NCBI GenBank assembly: GCA_963704855.1
Contig: CAVPHY010000001.1
Location: 248,001 to 312,000, forward strand
Origin: SZUA-36 sp963704855
GTDB taxonomy: Bacteria > Pseudomonadota > Gammaproteobacteria > Xanthomonadales > SZUA-36
Length of the DNA stretch: 64,000 bases
Direction: 5' to 3'
The notes beneath the pieces were generated by a model. It was given only the letters and a program-made list of their open reading frames with translations, did no database searches and had not been told where the DNA came from. Numbering within the stretch: position 1 is the stretch's first letter; every line of letters starts with the position of its first letter. Below are positions 49,306-58,507 of the stretch, one piece after another. The position numbers were made by a program, and so were the translations under genes.

Positions 49306-51763
49306 TCAGGCCCTGACCCGCTCCATCTTGGGATCATAAAGCGGCCTGAACGAGACGATGGCGGGGTAGGTTTTTCCGGCGATCTCAACTTCCCACTCAC
49401 CTTCATCAAGATAAACCTGGTTGACCACCTCGCCTTCAACCATGGCGAGACCTACGGCGCCGCCGAGTGTGTGGCCGTAGGAGGCCGCGCGGATATCGCC
49501 GACGGCAACACCGTTGCGGCGGACGATCTCGGCGTGGTACATCATCGGTTGCGGGTCTTTCACCAGCACCTGCACGAGGCGTTTTGAGTAGGGGGCTTCG
49601 GCCTTTTTCTTTATGCACTGCGCCTTGCCGATGAAATCACCTGGCTTGTTCAGGTTCACCGCAAAACCCAGGCCAACCTCGTACGGGTCGTCAGTGTTAT
49701 CGATGTCATGCCCGTAATCGCGGTAACCCTTCTCCATACGCAGGCTGGCCAGCGCCTTCAAGCCGGCAAATTGCAGACCGAATTCCTTACCCTTCTCAAC
49801 GATCAGGTCGAATACATGGGGTGCCTGCTCGGATGGGATATTGAGCTCGTAGCCCAACTCGCCCAGATAGGTAATACGCACACAGGTCACCCGGGCAAAC
49901 CCGATATCGATTTCCTTCACGCTGCGGAACGGGAATGCCTCGTTGGAAAGGTCCACCGTTGGTCAGCGACTGCAGCAGTTCCCTCGATTTCGGCCCCTGG
50001 ATATTCAGCTGCCCGTAGGCGGAGGTGACATCGCTTACAAATACGTGCTGGTCATCGGCGATGTTTCGTTTCAGCCAGGCTTCGGTGTGCCGGTGCGCGG
50101 TATCGGATGCGACCACCATGTATTTTTCGTCGTTGAACTTGATAACGGTCAGGTCGGCTTCGAGTTTACCGGTGTGGTTCAGCCACTGCGTGTAGGTGAT
50201 CATGCCCGCTTCGCCGTCCACTTCGTTGGCGGAAACATAGTTCAAAAACTTGCCGGCATCGCGGCCCTGCACCAGGAACTTGGCCATGAATGACATATCC
50301 ATGGCGATCACGCCTTCGCGGCAGGCCTTGTGTTCGGCAGCCCACCACGGGAACCAGTTCTGCCGGCCCCAGGAGAGCTTTTCCACTTCGGCCTTGTGCC
50401 CCTCCGGCGCGTACCAGTCGGGTGATTCCCAGCCGCTGACATCGCGGAAATAGGCGCCTTGTGCGGCCAAACGGTCATGAAACGGTGATTTCTTAGCGCC
50501 ACGCGCCGTTTGCGGTGAACGGGTCGGATAATGGCATCTGTACACCATCCCGAGTGATTCCAGCGCGCGCTGGCGGCGGTAATCCGGGTTGCACTGGTAG
50601 GGGTGGAAGCGATCGATATTCATACCGGTGATATCGACATCCGCGGTGCCGTTGAGTATCCAGTGCGCCACCACGCGGCCGAGACCGCCACCGGTGATGA
50701 TACCGACCGAGTTCAGGCCCGCCGCCACCCAGTAGTTTCTGAGCTCGGGCGCCTCGCCGACGATCGGGCCGAGATCAGGCGTGAAACTCTCCGGCCCGCA
50801 GAAAAATTTCCTGATACCAACTTCCATTGAAACCGGCACGCGGCTCATCGCCCGCTCGAGGAAACCACCCATGCGGTCCCAGTCGGGGGGTATTTCAGCA
50901 AAAGAAAAATCGTCGGGTATGCCATCCACCCGCCAGGGTGCGCAATCCGGCTCGAACAGGCCGATCATCAGGCCACCGGTCTCTTCACGGTAATAGGCGT
51001 GGCAGGATGGATCTTCCAGTATCGGCAGGTCTTTGCCGGCACCTTCCATATCATCGGTGATCAGGTAATAGTGTTCGGCGGCCTGGTTGGGAATATGCAC
51101 ACCGGAAAGCTCGCCAAACTGCCGGGCCCACATACCGGCACAGTTAACCACGATCTCCGCCTGGATATCACCCTTGTCAGTACGTACACCGGTAGCCGTT
51201 CCGCGCTGGCTCAGCACACCCTTGACCTGCGTGTTCTGGATGATTTTCACACCGCGCTGCCGCGCACCTTTGGCCAGCGCCATGGTGACATCGACGGGGT
51301 TGATGCGGCCATCGGTTGCGGTATAAAAACCCGCGAGGATGTCATCGACTTTCGCCAGCGGAAAAAGCTCGAGGATTTCAGCCGGCGAAATTTCAACGAC
51401 ATCGATACCGTGAAAGCGGTTGAAAGCTGCAACCCGGCGTTGTTCTTCAAGACGGTCGGCATCAGACGCCACCTCGATAAACCCGCAGGCCTTGAAGCCG
51501 GTGGCCTGGCCGGTTTCCGCCTCGAGCCGTGCGTAAAGCTCACGTGAGTATTTACGCATCCCTATCGAGGTTTCCGAGGTTGAACCATAGGTTGTCATCA
51601 GGCCCGCCGCGTGCCACGTGGTGCCGGCTGTCAGCTGGCTTTGCTCCAGCAGTACCACATCCTTGCAACCCATATCGGCGAGGTGATAGGCCACCGAGCA
51701 ACCGATGATTCCACCACCGACAATGACCACTCTCGCACTCGTTGGAAACCCGGAGTTTGACAT
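49306..51763 (-). CDS. FAD-dependent oxidoreductase with GcvT domain (dimethylglycine/sarcosine dehydrogenase-like), one frameshift
   Basis: About 818 codons. The N-terminal Rossmann motif ARVVIVGGGIIGCSVAYHLA is at 10-29; the AGTTWHAAGLMTTYG segment carries the histidine that covalently holds FAD in this family; the central FAO region follows with AGLNSVGIITGGGLGRV. The C-terminal GcvT/aminomethyltransferase folds begin near 430 and contain AYGQLNIQGPKSRELLQSLT. At 49955-49958 an extra G breaks the frame before DLSNEAFPFRSVKE; the other frame continues through ITYLGELGYELNIPSEQAPH to the normal end. Probably oxidises N-methylated glycines and passes the one-carbon unit to THF, which would feed metF-linked metabolism. 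Confidence 0.83.
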
Positions 51764-51879
51764 GATGATTCAACCTTTTTTGACGGGGGTTTTGCGGCCT
51801 CCATTGTAGCCGTTTCGGGCGTAACTATGGAGCATTCCGGCCACCATTGCGTTAGAATATCCGCACATTCCCACGGGAA

Positions 51880-51980
51880 TGCCTGAGGGGCGGCCAGATG
51901 GCCTGAGATGTCCGGGAATAGACTTCCAAGCGGACGGACCCTTTGAACCTGATCCGGATAATACCGGCGTAGGGATAGGG
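51880..51980 (+). promoter_or_regulatory. TPP (thiamine pyrophosphate) riboswitch
   Basis: The thi-box landmarks are in order: GGCCTGAGAT (51900-51909), a P3 hairpin GTCCG/CGGAC (51910-51914 with 51931-51935), ACCCTTTGAACCTGAT (51938-51953) and the P4/P5 segment CCGGATAATACCGGCGTAGG (51954-51973). The switch lies in the leader of the TonB receptor-pnuT-kinase operon and thus represses it when TPP is abundant. Confidence 0.93.
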
Positions 51981-52014
51981 CGCAGTTTACTGTTCAATCT
52001 CTCCACCTTCCGGG

Positions 52015-52032
52015 TCTCCACTTTTTTGGAGG
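52015..52032 (+). promoter_or_regulatory. Shine-Dalgarno-sequestering hairpin (likely riboswitch expression platform)
   Basis: TCTCCA (52015-52020) pairs with TGGAGG (52027-52032), which is the ribosome-binding site of the GTG start at 52038. A similar CTCTCC stretch at 51999-52004 could compete for the same site. This suggests translational control. Confidence 0.55.
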
Positions 52033-52037
52033 CTTTC

Positions 52038-54188
52038 GTGTTTAGAAAAATTAGTACTCTAGGAACCAGTGCTTTATTGCTACTGGTCCTGACCGGGCCG
52101 GCTCCGGCCAGTGATAGCGATGAGGAAACCACCGAGGGCCACCTCGAAGAGGTCATCGTTACGGCCCAGTTCCGGGATACCGAACTGCTGAAAAGCAGCG
52201 GCAGTATTTCCGTTATACAGCAGGACATCATCTTCGACCGTGGCGCGCAGCATCTGCAGGGCGTGCTCAACGTCCTGCCCAACGTCAATTTCTCCTCGGG
52301 CGCCTCGCGGGCGCGTTTTATCCAGGTGCGTGGCGTGGGTGATCTCGAACAGTTTGTCGATCCCAAGTATTTCCCGTCGGTGGGTATCACCATCGATGAT
52401 GTGGACATGAATGGTTTCGCCTCATCGGCCGTGTTGATGGATACACAGCAGGTAGAAGTCTTACGCGGCCCGCAGGGCACACGTTTCGGCACCAACGCAC
52501 TGGCCGGCATGGTGAACATACGCACCAATGAGCCCACCGATACATTCAGCGGATATGCGCAGGCAGGTATGGGCAACTACAACAGCTGGAACGCGGTGGC
52601 GGCGGTGAGCGGGCCGCTGGCGCAAAACCTGCTGGGCCGCATCGCAGTCGGCCAGACCAGCGGTGATGGTTATATCCGCAATGATTACCTCGCAAGTGAC
52701 GATACCAACCAGATCGACGAATTCAGCCTGCGGGGTAAATTGCGCTGGCTTGGCGCGGGCGGCACCTTTGCGGAGCTGACCGCGTTTTACGTCGATATCG
52801 ACAATGGCTACGATGCATTCTCGCTCGACAATAGCCGCCACACCCTGTCGGATGAGCCCGGTCATGATCAGCAGAACGCCTGGTCGATTGCAGGCAAGAG
52901 TTACTGGGAGGTCAATCCGGGTCTCGCGCTTGAAACCATCATCAGCTGGTCGGATGCCGATACCTTCTACAGCTATGACGAGGACTGGACCAACCCGGAC
53001 ATCTGTGCCGGCTTTGAGTACTGCTACCCGTTCGCCAATTCAGACGAACAGCAGCGCGACCGCAACAGCATCAGCCTGGATTCGCACTTGATGTCGATGG
53101 ATGGTGAGCGTTTTAACTGGGTGGCCGGTTTCTATGCACAGCACCGCAGCGAGGATTTTACCCGCCAGTATTACGGTGAATTCAACAGTGAGTATGAAAC
53201 CGATCGTTACGCCGTCTATACCCAGCTGGAGTATGGCATCACGCCCCAATGGCGGTTGATCGGCGGCGTTCGCTTTGAAACATTCAAAGATGACTACGAA
53301 GACACCAACGCGCTGGTCAGTAGAACCGATGATCAGTATTTCACCGGCGAACTCACACTGCAGCACGACGTGGGTGATAACACCCTGCTCTACGGCACGC
53401 TTTCGCGCGGTGTAAAACCCGGCGGTGTTAACACCGAGGCCAGTTCGGTTTTTTATTTTATGGATGCGAAGTACCGCGCCTTCATGCAGGACCGTCTGCA
53501 GTTCGGCAGCGAAAGCCTGCTCAACACGGAGATCGGTATCAAGGGCCGGTATCTCGACGGCGCACTGAGTGTGCGTACGGCCCTGTTTCACATGAAAAGA
53601 AACGATGCCCAACTGGAATCCTGGATCTGGGACGACATCAATTTCCTGTGGGTGGGCTATCTCGATAGTGTGAGCAAGGGCACCAACTACGGTCTCGAGC
53701 TGGAACTCGACTACCAGGTCAGCGCAAATGTCAGCCTGTTTGCCGGGGTCGGCTGGCTCAAGACTAACGTGGATGAAATGACCGTGGTCGATCTCGGCGA
53801 AGCGGGCCAATGGAGCCAGTCAACCATCACCACGATCAACGACCGCGACCAGACAAAGGCGCCGGAGTGGCAGTACAACATCGGCGCCCACCTGTATTTC
53901 ACACCGCAACTCAGCGCCCGGATTGAGCTTGAGGGCCGCAGTGACAGTTATTATGGTTATTATCACAACCAGGAAATATCCGGCTACTCATTGGTTAATG
54001 CCAGCCTCGGCTACAACACCGGCGCGTTCACCATCCGCGCGTGGTGCCGCAACCTCGGCAACAAGGACTACGCGGTGCATGGCCTTTATTTTGCCAACGA
54101 CCCGCGCAAGGACTGGGTCAACGAGGCCTACCGGCAGTTCGGCGAACCGCGTGTTTACGGTGTCGAGCTAAGATACGAGTTCTACTAG
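52038..54188 (+). CDS. TonB-dependent outer-membrane receptor, predicted thiamine uptake
   Basis: A 716-aa outer-membrane protein. Signal peptide (about 1-25), TonB box LEEVIVTAQFRDT at about 36-48, a plug domain with GVLNVLPNVNFSSGASRARF, VEVLRGPQGTRFGTNALAGM and VNIRTNEPTDTFSGYAQ, and a 22-strand type barrel to the C-terminal aromatic LRYEFY. It would import a vitamin using energy from TonB-ExbBD. GTG 52038 with GGAGG six bases upstream is preferred, as it places the signal peptide correctly and keeps the TPP riboswitch in the leader; the open frame extending further upstream runs through the riboswitch. The gene starts a three-gene operon. Confidence 0.92.
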   Translation: MFRKISTLGTSALLLLVLTGPAPASDSDEETTEGHLEEVIVTAQFRDTELLKSSGSISVIQQDIIFDRGAQHLQGVLNVLPNVNFSSGASRARFIQVRGVGDLEQFVDPKYFPSVGITIDDVDMNGFASSAVLMDTQQVEVLRGPQGTRFGTNALAGMVNIRTNEPTDTFSGYAQAGMGNYNSWNAVAAVSGPLAQNLLGRIAVGQTSGDGYIRNDYLASDDTNQIDEFSLRGKLRWLGAGGTFAELTAFYVDIDNGYDAFSLDNSRHTLSDEPGHDQQNAWSIAGKSYWEVNPGLALETIISWSDADTFYSYDEDWTNPDICAGFEYCYPFANSDEQQRDRNSISLDSHLMSMDGERFNWVAGFYAQHRSEDFTRQYYGEFNSEYETDRYAVYTQLEYGITPQWRLIGGVRFETFKDDYEDTNALVSRTDDQYFTGELTLQHDVGDNTLLYGTLSRGVKPGGVNTEASSVFYFMDAKYRAFMQDRLQFGSESLLNTEIGIKGRYLDGALSVRTALFHMKRNDAQLESWIWDDINFLWVGYLDSVSKGTNYGLELELDYQVSANVSLFAGVGWLKTNVDEMTVVDLGEAGQWSQSTITTINDRDQTKAPEWQYNIGAHLYFTPQLSARIELEGRSDSYYGYYHNQEISGYSLVNASLGYNTGAFTIRAWCRNLGNKDYAVHGLYFANDPRKDWVNEAYRQFGEPRVYGVELRYEFY

Positions 54189-54189
54189 A

Positions 54190-54822
54190 ATGGATAACTG
54201 GCTGCAAACCGTACTGGACGCCGCGCAAACCATGTCACCACTGGAAGTGACAGCGGTTGTATTCGCGATGGCTTACCTGTTGCTGGCGGTGCGCGAAAAT
54301 GTGCTGTGCTGGCTGTTCGCCTTTCTCAGCACCGCGATCTATACGGTGCTGTTCTGGGATGTCAGCCTGCTGATGGAATCCGCGCTCAACGTCTATTACA
54401 TGGCGATGGCCGTTTACGGCTGGCACCAATGGACCCATGGCGGGAGCAACGGCGATGACCGTCCGCACGCACTCGCGGTGCGCTCCATGTCGGGCGCACA
54501 ACACGCAATGGTGATCACCGGTATTGCCGTCCTGAGTTTTGTTTCAGGTTATTTGCTTAGCGAACACAGCAGCGCCGCCTGGCCGTATATCGATTCCTTC
54601 ACCACCTGGGCCAGCGTCATCACCACCTACCTGGTCGCGCGCAAGTACCTGCAAAACTGGCTTTACTGGGTGGTCATCGATACGGTATCGGTACCGCTTT
54701 ACATCGACCGCGGATTAAACCTGACGGCGCTGCTGTTCGTCGCCTATGTGGTCATCGCAGTGGTCGGCTATTTCAAATGGCGGGAGCATTTCCGCAATAA
54801 CGCACATGTCGTTACAGCCTGA
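54190..54822 (+). CDS. pnuT: PnuC-family transporter, predicted thiamine transporter PnuT
   Basis: A 210-aa inner-membrane protein with seven hydrophobic segments. Family marks are ENVLCWLFAFLSTAIYTVLF, ALNVYYMAMAVYGWHQW (a PnuC-type aromatic helix) and YLQNWLYWVVIDTVSVPLYI near the C-terminus. PnuC proteins take up nicotinamide riboside; PnuT, under a TPP riboswitch, is the thiamine branch. The stop of the receptor gene is one base before ATG 54190. The kinase gene overlaps its end. Specificity is inferred from the operon. Confidence 0.9.
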   Translation: MDNWLQTVLDAAQTMSPLEVTAVVFAMAYLLLAVRENVLCWLFAFLSTAIYTVLFWDVSLLMESALNVYYMAMAVYGWHQWTHGGSNGDDRPHALAVRSMSGAQHAMVITGIAVLSFVSGYLLSEHSSAAWPYIDSFTTWASVITTYLVARKYLQNWLYWVVIDTVSVPLYIDRGLNLTALLFVAYVVIAVVGYFKWREHFRNNAHVVTA

Positions 54823-55585
54823 AAACGCACTGGATCACTGGCGCGAATGGAGTGCCGGGCTTCGCTCCCCGCCGGCTCTTTGCGAGGCGTTAAACGGCGG
54901 CCGTAGCAACCGCAGCTACCTGCTCGACTCCGATATCGGCAAGCTGGTTTTACGAATCAACGGCGCCGCTTCGTTATTGCCCGGAACCAGTCGCAATAAC
55001 GAGATCAGAATCTGGCAGGCAGCAAGCCAACAGGGCATCGCCCCACCGCTGTTATTTGTCGACCCCGAAAACAGCTACCTGGTCAGCACCTACATCCACA
55101 ACGATCTGCCATCACAAAAACAGCCCGGCACCGACTATCTCGACCAGGCATTTAAGCTGCTGGAAGCCTGTCACCGGCTGGATATCAAAGCATCGGACAT
55201 CAATTACTTCGACCACATCGAGCACTACTGGCAGATCATCGAAAACAAGGATCAACCGCCCAACCCAGATCTGGTAAAGCAACGCAACCCGATGCAATCG
55301 ACCCTCAAGTCGCTCATCACCAGCAAAACCCCAACCGGCCTCTGCCACCACGACCCGGTAAGAGCCAACTTCGTAGGCACCCGCGCCCGCCTCTACCTGA
55401 TCGACTGGGAATACGCCGCAAACGGTCTGCAGATCATGGACTACGCCGCGTTGGCCACCGAGTGGGAAATAGACGACTCAACCGTGCTGAATCGCACGGG
55501 TACGGGATTCGAATCTGTGTCACTGAACAATGCCAAAGCGCTGTACCGCTACCTGTGCTCACTATGGGAAGCAGCGACGTCTTAA
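54806..55585 (+). CDS. Choline-kinase-like phosphotransferase, predicted thiamine kinase
   Basis: A 259-aa cytosolic APH-fold kinase. The N-lobe has GGRSNRSYLLDSDIGKLVLR with the ATP lysine, the catalytic loop is GLCHHDPVRANFVG (HxDx4N, about 180-193) and the metal motif is LYLIDWEYAANG (Asp near 200). Similar to the ThiK/YcfN thiamine kinases. It likely phosphorylates the imported vitamin, trapping it. ATG 54806 overlaps the pnuT stop by 17 bases. The third gene of the TPP operon; no terminator is visible up to 55756. Confidence 0.8.
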   Translation: MSLQPENALDHWREWSAGLRSPPALCEALNGGRSNRSYLLDSDIGKLVLRINGAASLLPGTSRNNEIRIWQAASQQGIAPPLLFVDPENSYLVSTYIHNDLPSQKQPGTDYLDQAFKLLEACHRLDIKASDINYFDHIEHYWQIIENKDQPPNPDLVKQRNPMQSTLKSLITSKTPTGLCHHDPVRANFVGTRARLYLIDWEYAANGLQIMDYAALATEWEIDDSTVLNRTGTGFESVSLNNAKALYRYLCSLWEAATS

Positions 55586-55756
55586 GGCGCCATTATCCGA
55601 CCAGGCGGTTTACTCAGATTTCATCAAGCCGAATAACTGCTGTGCCGCAATTAACGAACCGTCACACCGTGAGGGTGCTTATGCCAGCAAAAAGCCAGGA
55701 GCAGCAATTCATGCATCCGTCTCCAGCGTTGTGCTATCTGAGTGTCTTGACTTAAC

Positions 55757-56437
55757 CTAGCTATTGCGATGACCGTAGCGATTTCGATACGTCATCACAA
55801 CCGTTATCATAATCAGAGACAATAGTGCAATCAGCCCAATAGTGTTCAAAGCTGGAACTGGTGTTGTTTCCTGCACCTGAAAGGCACCATCAAATTGTAC
55901 ATGCGGGATCAACGGGTTACTTGGATCAGGACTAGATCCTTCAAAGCCTTCAAGTAGTGTCAAGACGCCATAATCATAAGGCACAAAGGCGCCTGTATCT
56001 TCCCAGGAATACTTGCAACCCATTTGACCAAGGCCGCTATTATCGACGCGGGAAAAATTCATGACATAAAAATTTCCCGCAACAAAGTCAAAATTAAATG
56101 GTTGCGGTTGGTAACCTTCGGCCTCAGCCAGGAAAAATGTTGTGGATGCTAACAATGCCCCGGCAGTGCGGCCATCTGGGCTGCTGAAAATCTCAAATAT
56201 GTATTCAGGCGCAGTTTCAGCGGCTGGTACTGACAGGTCCATTGCAAATGTACTCATGGAAAAATTTTCATCCGCCAGAAAGCCGAGACCACGCCCACTT
56301 CCCACCGCACCGTTTGCATAGTCAGCACTATAGAGCCGCCCTTGATCCAAGGTCAGTTCGACTGCAGCAGCGGTGCTGGCCACAGCACTCAGAGCAATTA
56401 ATAAGACGAACGTTTTAACCAGGCTTGATCTCATCAT
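55757..56437 (-). CDS. Exported protein with IPTL-CTERM-like sorting signal
   Basis: A 226-aa envelope protein. Signal peptide MMRSSLVKTFVLLIALSAVA; a beta-rich middle (about 30-190, with two cysteine-poor strands and NFYVMNFSRVDNSGLGQMGC); C-terminal TPVPALNTIGLIALLSL plus a positive tail YRNRYGHRNS. This Pro-x-Leu-Asn-x-x-Gly-Ile, hydrophobic helix, basic end is the IPTL-CTERM pattern and resembles the end of the giant protein. Function of the body is unknown. The ATG-ATG start at 56437 is preferred over an upstream GTG at 56452. Confidence 0.65.
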   Translation of the reverse strand: MMRSSLVKTFVLLIALSAVASTAAAVELTLDQGRLYSADYANGAVGSGRGLGFLADENFSMSTFAMDLSVPAAETAPEYIFEIFSSPDGRTAGALLASTTFFLAEAEGYQPQPFNFDFVAGNFYVMNFSRVDNSGLGQMGCKYSWEDTGAFVPYDYGVLTLLEGFEGSSPDPSNPLIPHVQFDGAFQVQETTPVPALNTIGLIALLSLIMITVVMTYRNRYGHRNS

Positions 56438-56544
56438 TAGTTTTTTCCCCACGTTGGCTTAAGGATCATCCCCAGCAATTTTAAACCAGTGATATTCCAC
56501 ATTCAATTCAGAATATTCATAAAGATGCCGAGGCGCGACAACCC

Positions 56545-58428
56545 CTACTCGAGGTCCAGGAAACTCCGAAGCTGCTCCGACCGCGTAGGATGCCTGAGCT
56601 TCCGCAGCGCCTTGGCCTCGATCTGACGAATACGCTCACGGGTAACATCAAACTGCTTGCCAACCTCTTCCAGCGTGTGATCGGTATTCATATCAATACC
56701 AAACCGCATACGCAGTACCTTGGCTTCGCGTGGCGTCAGTCCGGCCAGCACCCCCTGCACGGTTCCGGTCAGACCGGTACCCGTCGCGGATTCAACCGGT
56801 GAAGCGATATTTGCGTCTTCGATAAAATCACCCAGGTGCGAATCTTCATCGTCACCAATGGGTGTTTCCATTGAAATCGGCTCCTTGGCGATCTTCAGTA
56901 CCTTGCGTACCTTGTCTTCGGGCATCTCCATGCGTATGGAGAGTTCTTCGGGGGTTGGCTCACGACCGATTTCCTGCAGCATCTGCCGGGAAATACGGTT
57001 GAGTTTATTGATCGTTTCAATCATGTGCACCGGAATACGGATGGTACGGGCCTGGTCCGCGATCGAACGCGTAATGGCCTGCCTGATCCACCAGGTTGCA
57101 TAGGTGGAAAACTTGTAACCACGGCGGTATTCGAATTTATCCACCGCTTTCATCAAACCGATATTGCCTTCCTGGATCAGGTCGAGGAATTGCAGGCCGC
57201 GGTTGGTATATTTCTTGGCAATCGAGATAACCAGCCTGAGGTTGGCTTCAACCATTTCCTTCTTGGCACGGCGCGCCTTGGCCTCGCCTATCGACATGGC
57301 ACGGTTGATATCCTTGAGCTTGGCGATGGTAATACGGTTTGCAGCTTCCCGGCGGGCGAGCCTGACCTGCACCTCGCGGATGTCAGCCGCGTATTCGGCG
57401 AGCGCGGGAACCCATTTTTGCTTTCCGGTTATAACCGTATCGATCCACTTGGGATCAGCCTCGCTACCATGGAAACTCTTGATGAATGCCAGCTTGGGCA
57501 TTTTTGCCTGGCGCACAACCATCTGCAGGATGGCCCGTTCGTGTTCACGTGAGCGTGAAACGGCGTACCGCAGGCGGTCGACGAGGTGATCCACCATTTT
57601 AGCCGGTAGCTTGAGGTGCATGAACATATCGGCCATGGTGTCGAGCCTTTTCTTCGCCTCGGCATTACCCGGGCCATGCTCTTCACTCAACTTGACAAAT
57701 TCGGCGTGCAGTTTTCCGAGCTTGTCGAAAAACGAAGCGACCTCTTCGAGATCCGGCCCGGTTGGACCTTCATCTATTTCATCATCACTATCATCATCGT
57801 CTTCATCTTCGTCTTCATCTTTGTCATCTTTTTTCTTGCCGGAAAGGGCTGCATCCCGTTTGATGACATCGGCAGGCTTCTTGGCAACCGGTATGGGTTT
57901 TTCTTCCGCGTTCGGATCGACAAAATCGAGCATGACCTCCGCCAGCCGCTGCCTGCCCTCCTGGTGAATGATATAACCGTTGAGCAGGGTGGCATGCGTG
58001 TTCGGAAAACGGGAAAGCGCGACAAGCACCTGCTTCAGCCCGTCCTCGATACGCTTGGCGATGACAATCTCACCCTCACGGGTCAAAAGTTCAACCGTGC
58101 CCATTTCGCGCATATACATACGCACGGGATCGGTGGTGCGCCCGATTTCGGTCTCGACGGCCGCCAGGGCCGCTGCGGCTTCTTCAACCGCTGAATCGTC
58201 ATCATCGGTGGTTGCCGCATCATCATTCAGGATCAGCGTATCGGCATCCGGTGCTTTTTCGTACACCGAAATACCCATATCGTTAATCATGTTAATGATG
58301 TCTTCGATCTGTTCCGGATCAACGATATCATCGGGCAGGTGATCGTTAACCTGGGAATAAGTCAGAAAACCCTGCTCTTTACCCTTGGTGATCAGATCTT
58401 TTAATTGCGACTGCTGATTTTGATTCAT
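56545..58428 (-). CDS. rpoD: RNA polymerase sigma factor RpoD (sigma-70)
   Basis: A 627-aa housekeeping sigma factor. Region 1.1 is followed by an acidic insertion (about 200-222, KKDDKDEDEDEDDDDSDDEI); then regions 2.1-2.4 with RLVISIAKKYTNRGLQFLDL, YATWWIRQAITRSIADQART, region 3 and the region 4 helix-turn-helix HTLEEVGKQFDVTRERIRQI. It directs promoter recognition for most genes. Conserved cluster order rpsU-yqeY-dnaG-rpoD, minus strand. It is the last gene; downstream (56438-56544) I see no clear terminator hairpin. Confidence 0.98.
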   Translation of the reverse strand: MNQNQQSQLKDLITKGKEQGFLTYSQVNDHLPDDIVDPEQIEDIINMINDMGISVYEKAPDADTLILNDDAATTDDDDSAVEEAAAALAAVETEIGRTTDPVRMYMREMGTVELLTREGEIVIAKRIEDGLKQVLVALSRFPNTHATLLNGYIIHQEGRQRLAEVMLDFVDPNAEEKPIPVAKKPADVIKRDAALSGKKKDDKDEDEDEDDDDSDDEIDEGPTGPDLEEVASFFDKLGKLHAEFVKLSEEHGPGNAEAKKRLDTMADMFMHLKLPAKMVDHLVDRLRYAVSRSREHERAILQMVVRQAKMPKLAFIKSFHGSEADPKWIDTVITGKQKWVPALAEYAADIREVQVRLARREAANRITIAKLKDINRAMSIGEAKARRAKKEMVEANLRLVISIAKKYTNRGLQFLDLIQEGNIGLMKAVDKFEYRRGYKFSTYATWWIRQAITRSIADQARTIRIPVHMIETINKLNRISRQMLQEIGREPTPEELSIRMEMPEDKVRKVLKIAKEPISMETPIGDDEDSHLGDFIEDANIASPVESATGTGLTGTVQGVLAGLTPREAKVLRMRFGIDMNTDHTLEEVGKQFDVTRERIRQIEAKALRKLRHPTRSEQLRSFLDLE

Positions 58429-58507
58429 AAATTTGTGCTTCGCGATAATTAACTATAGTCCATGAAACCCACTCTGACGACCCAGGTTGCCAGAGAGTTC
58501 AATTTAC

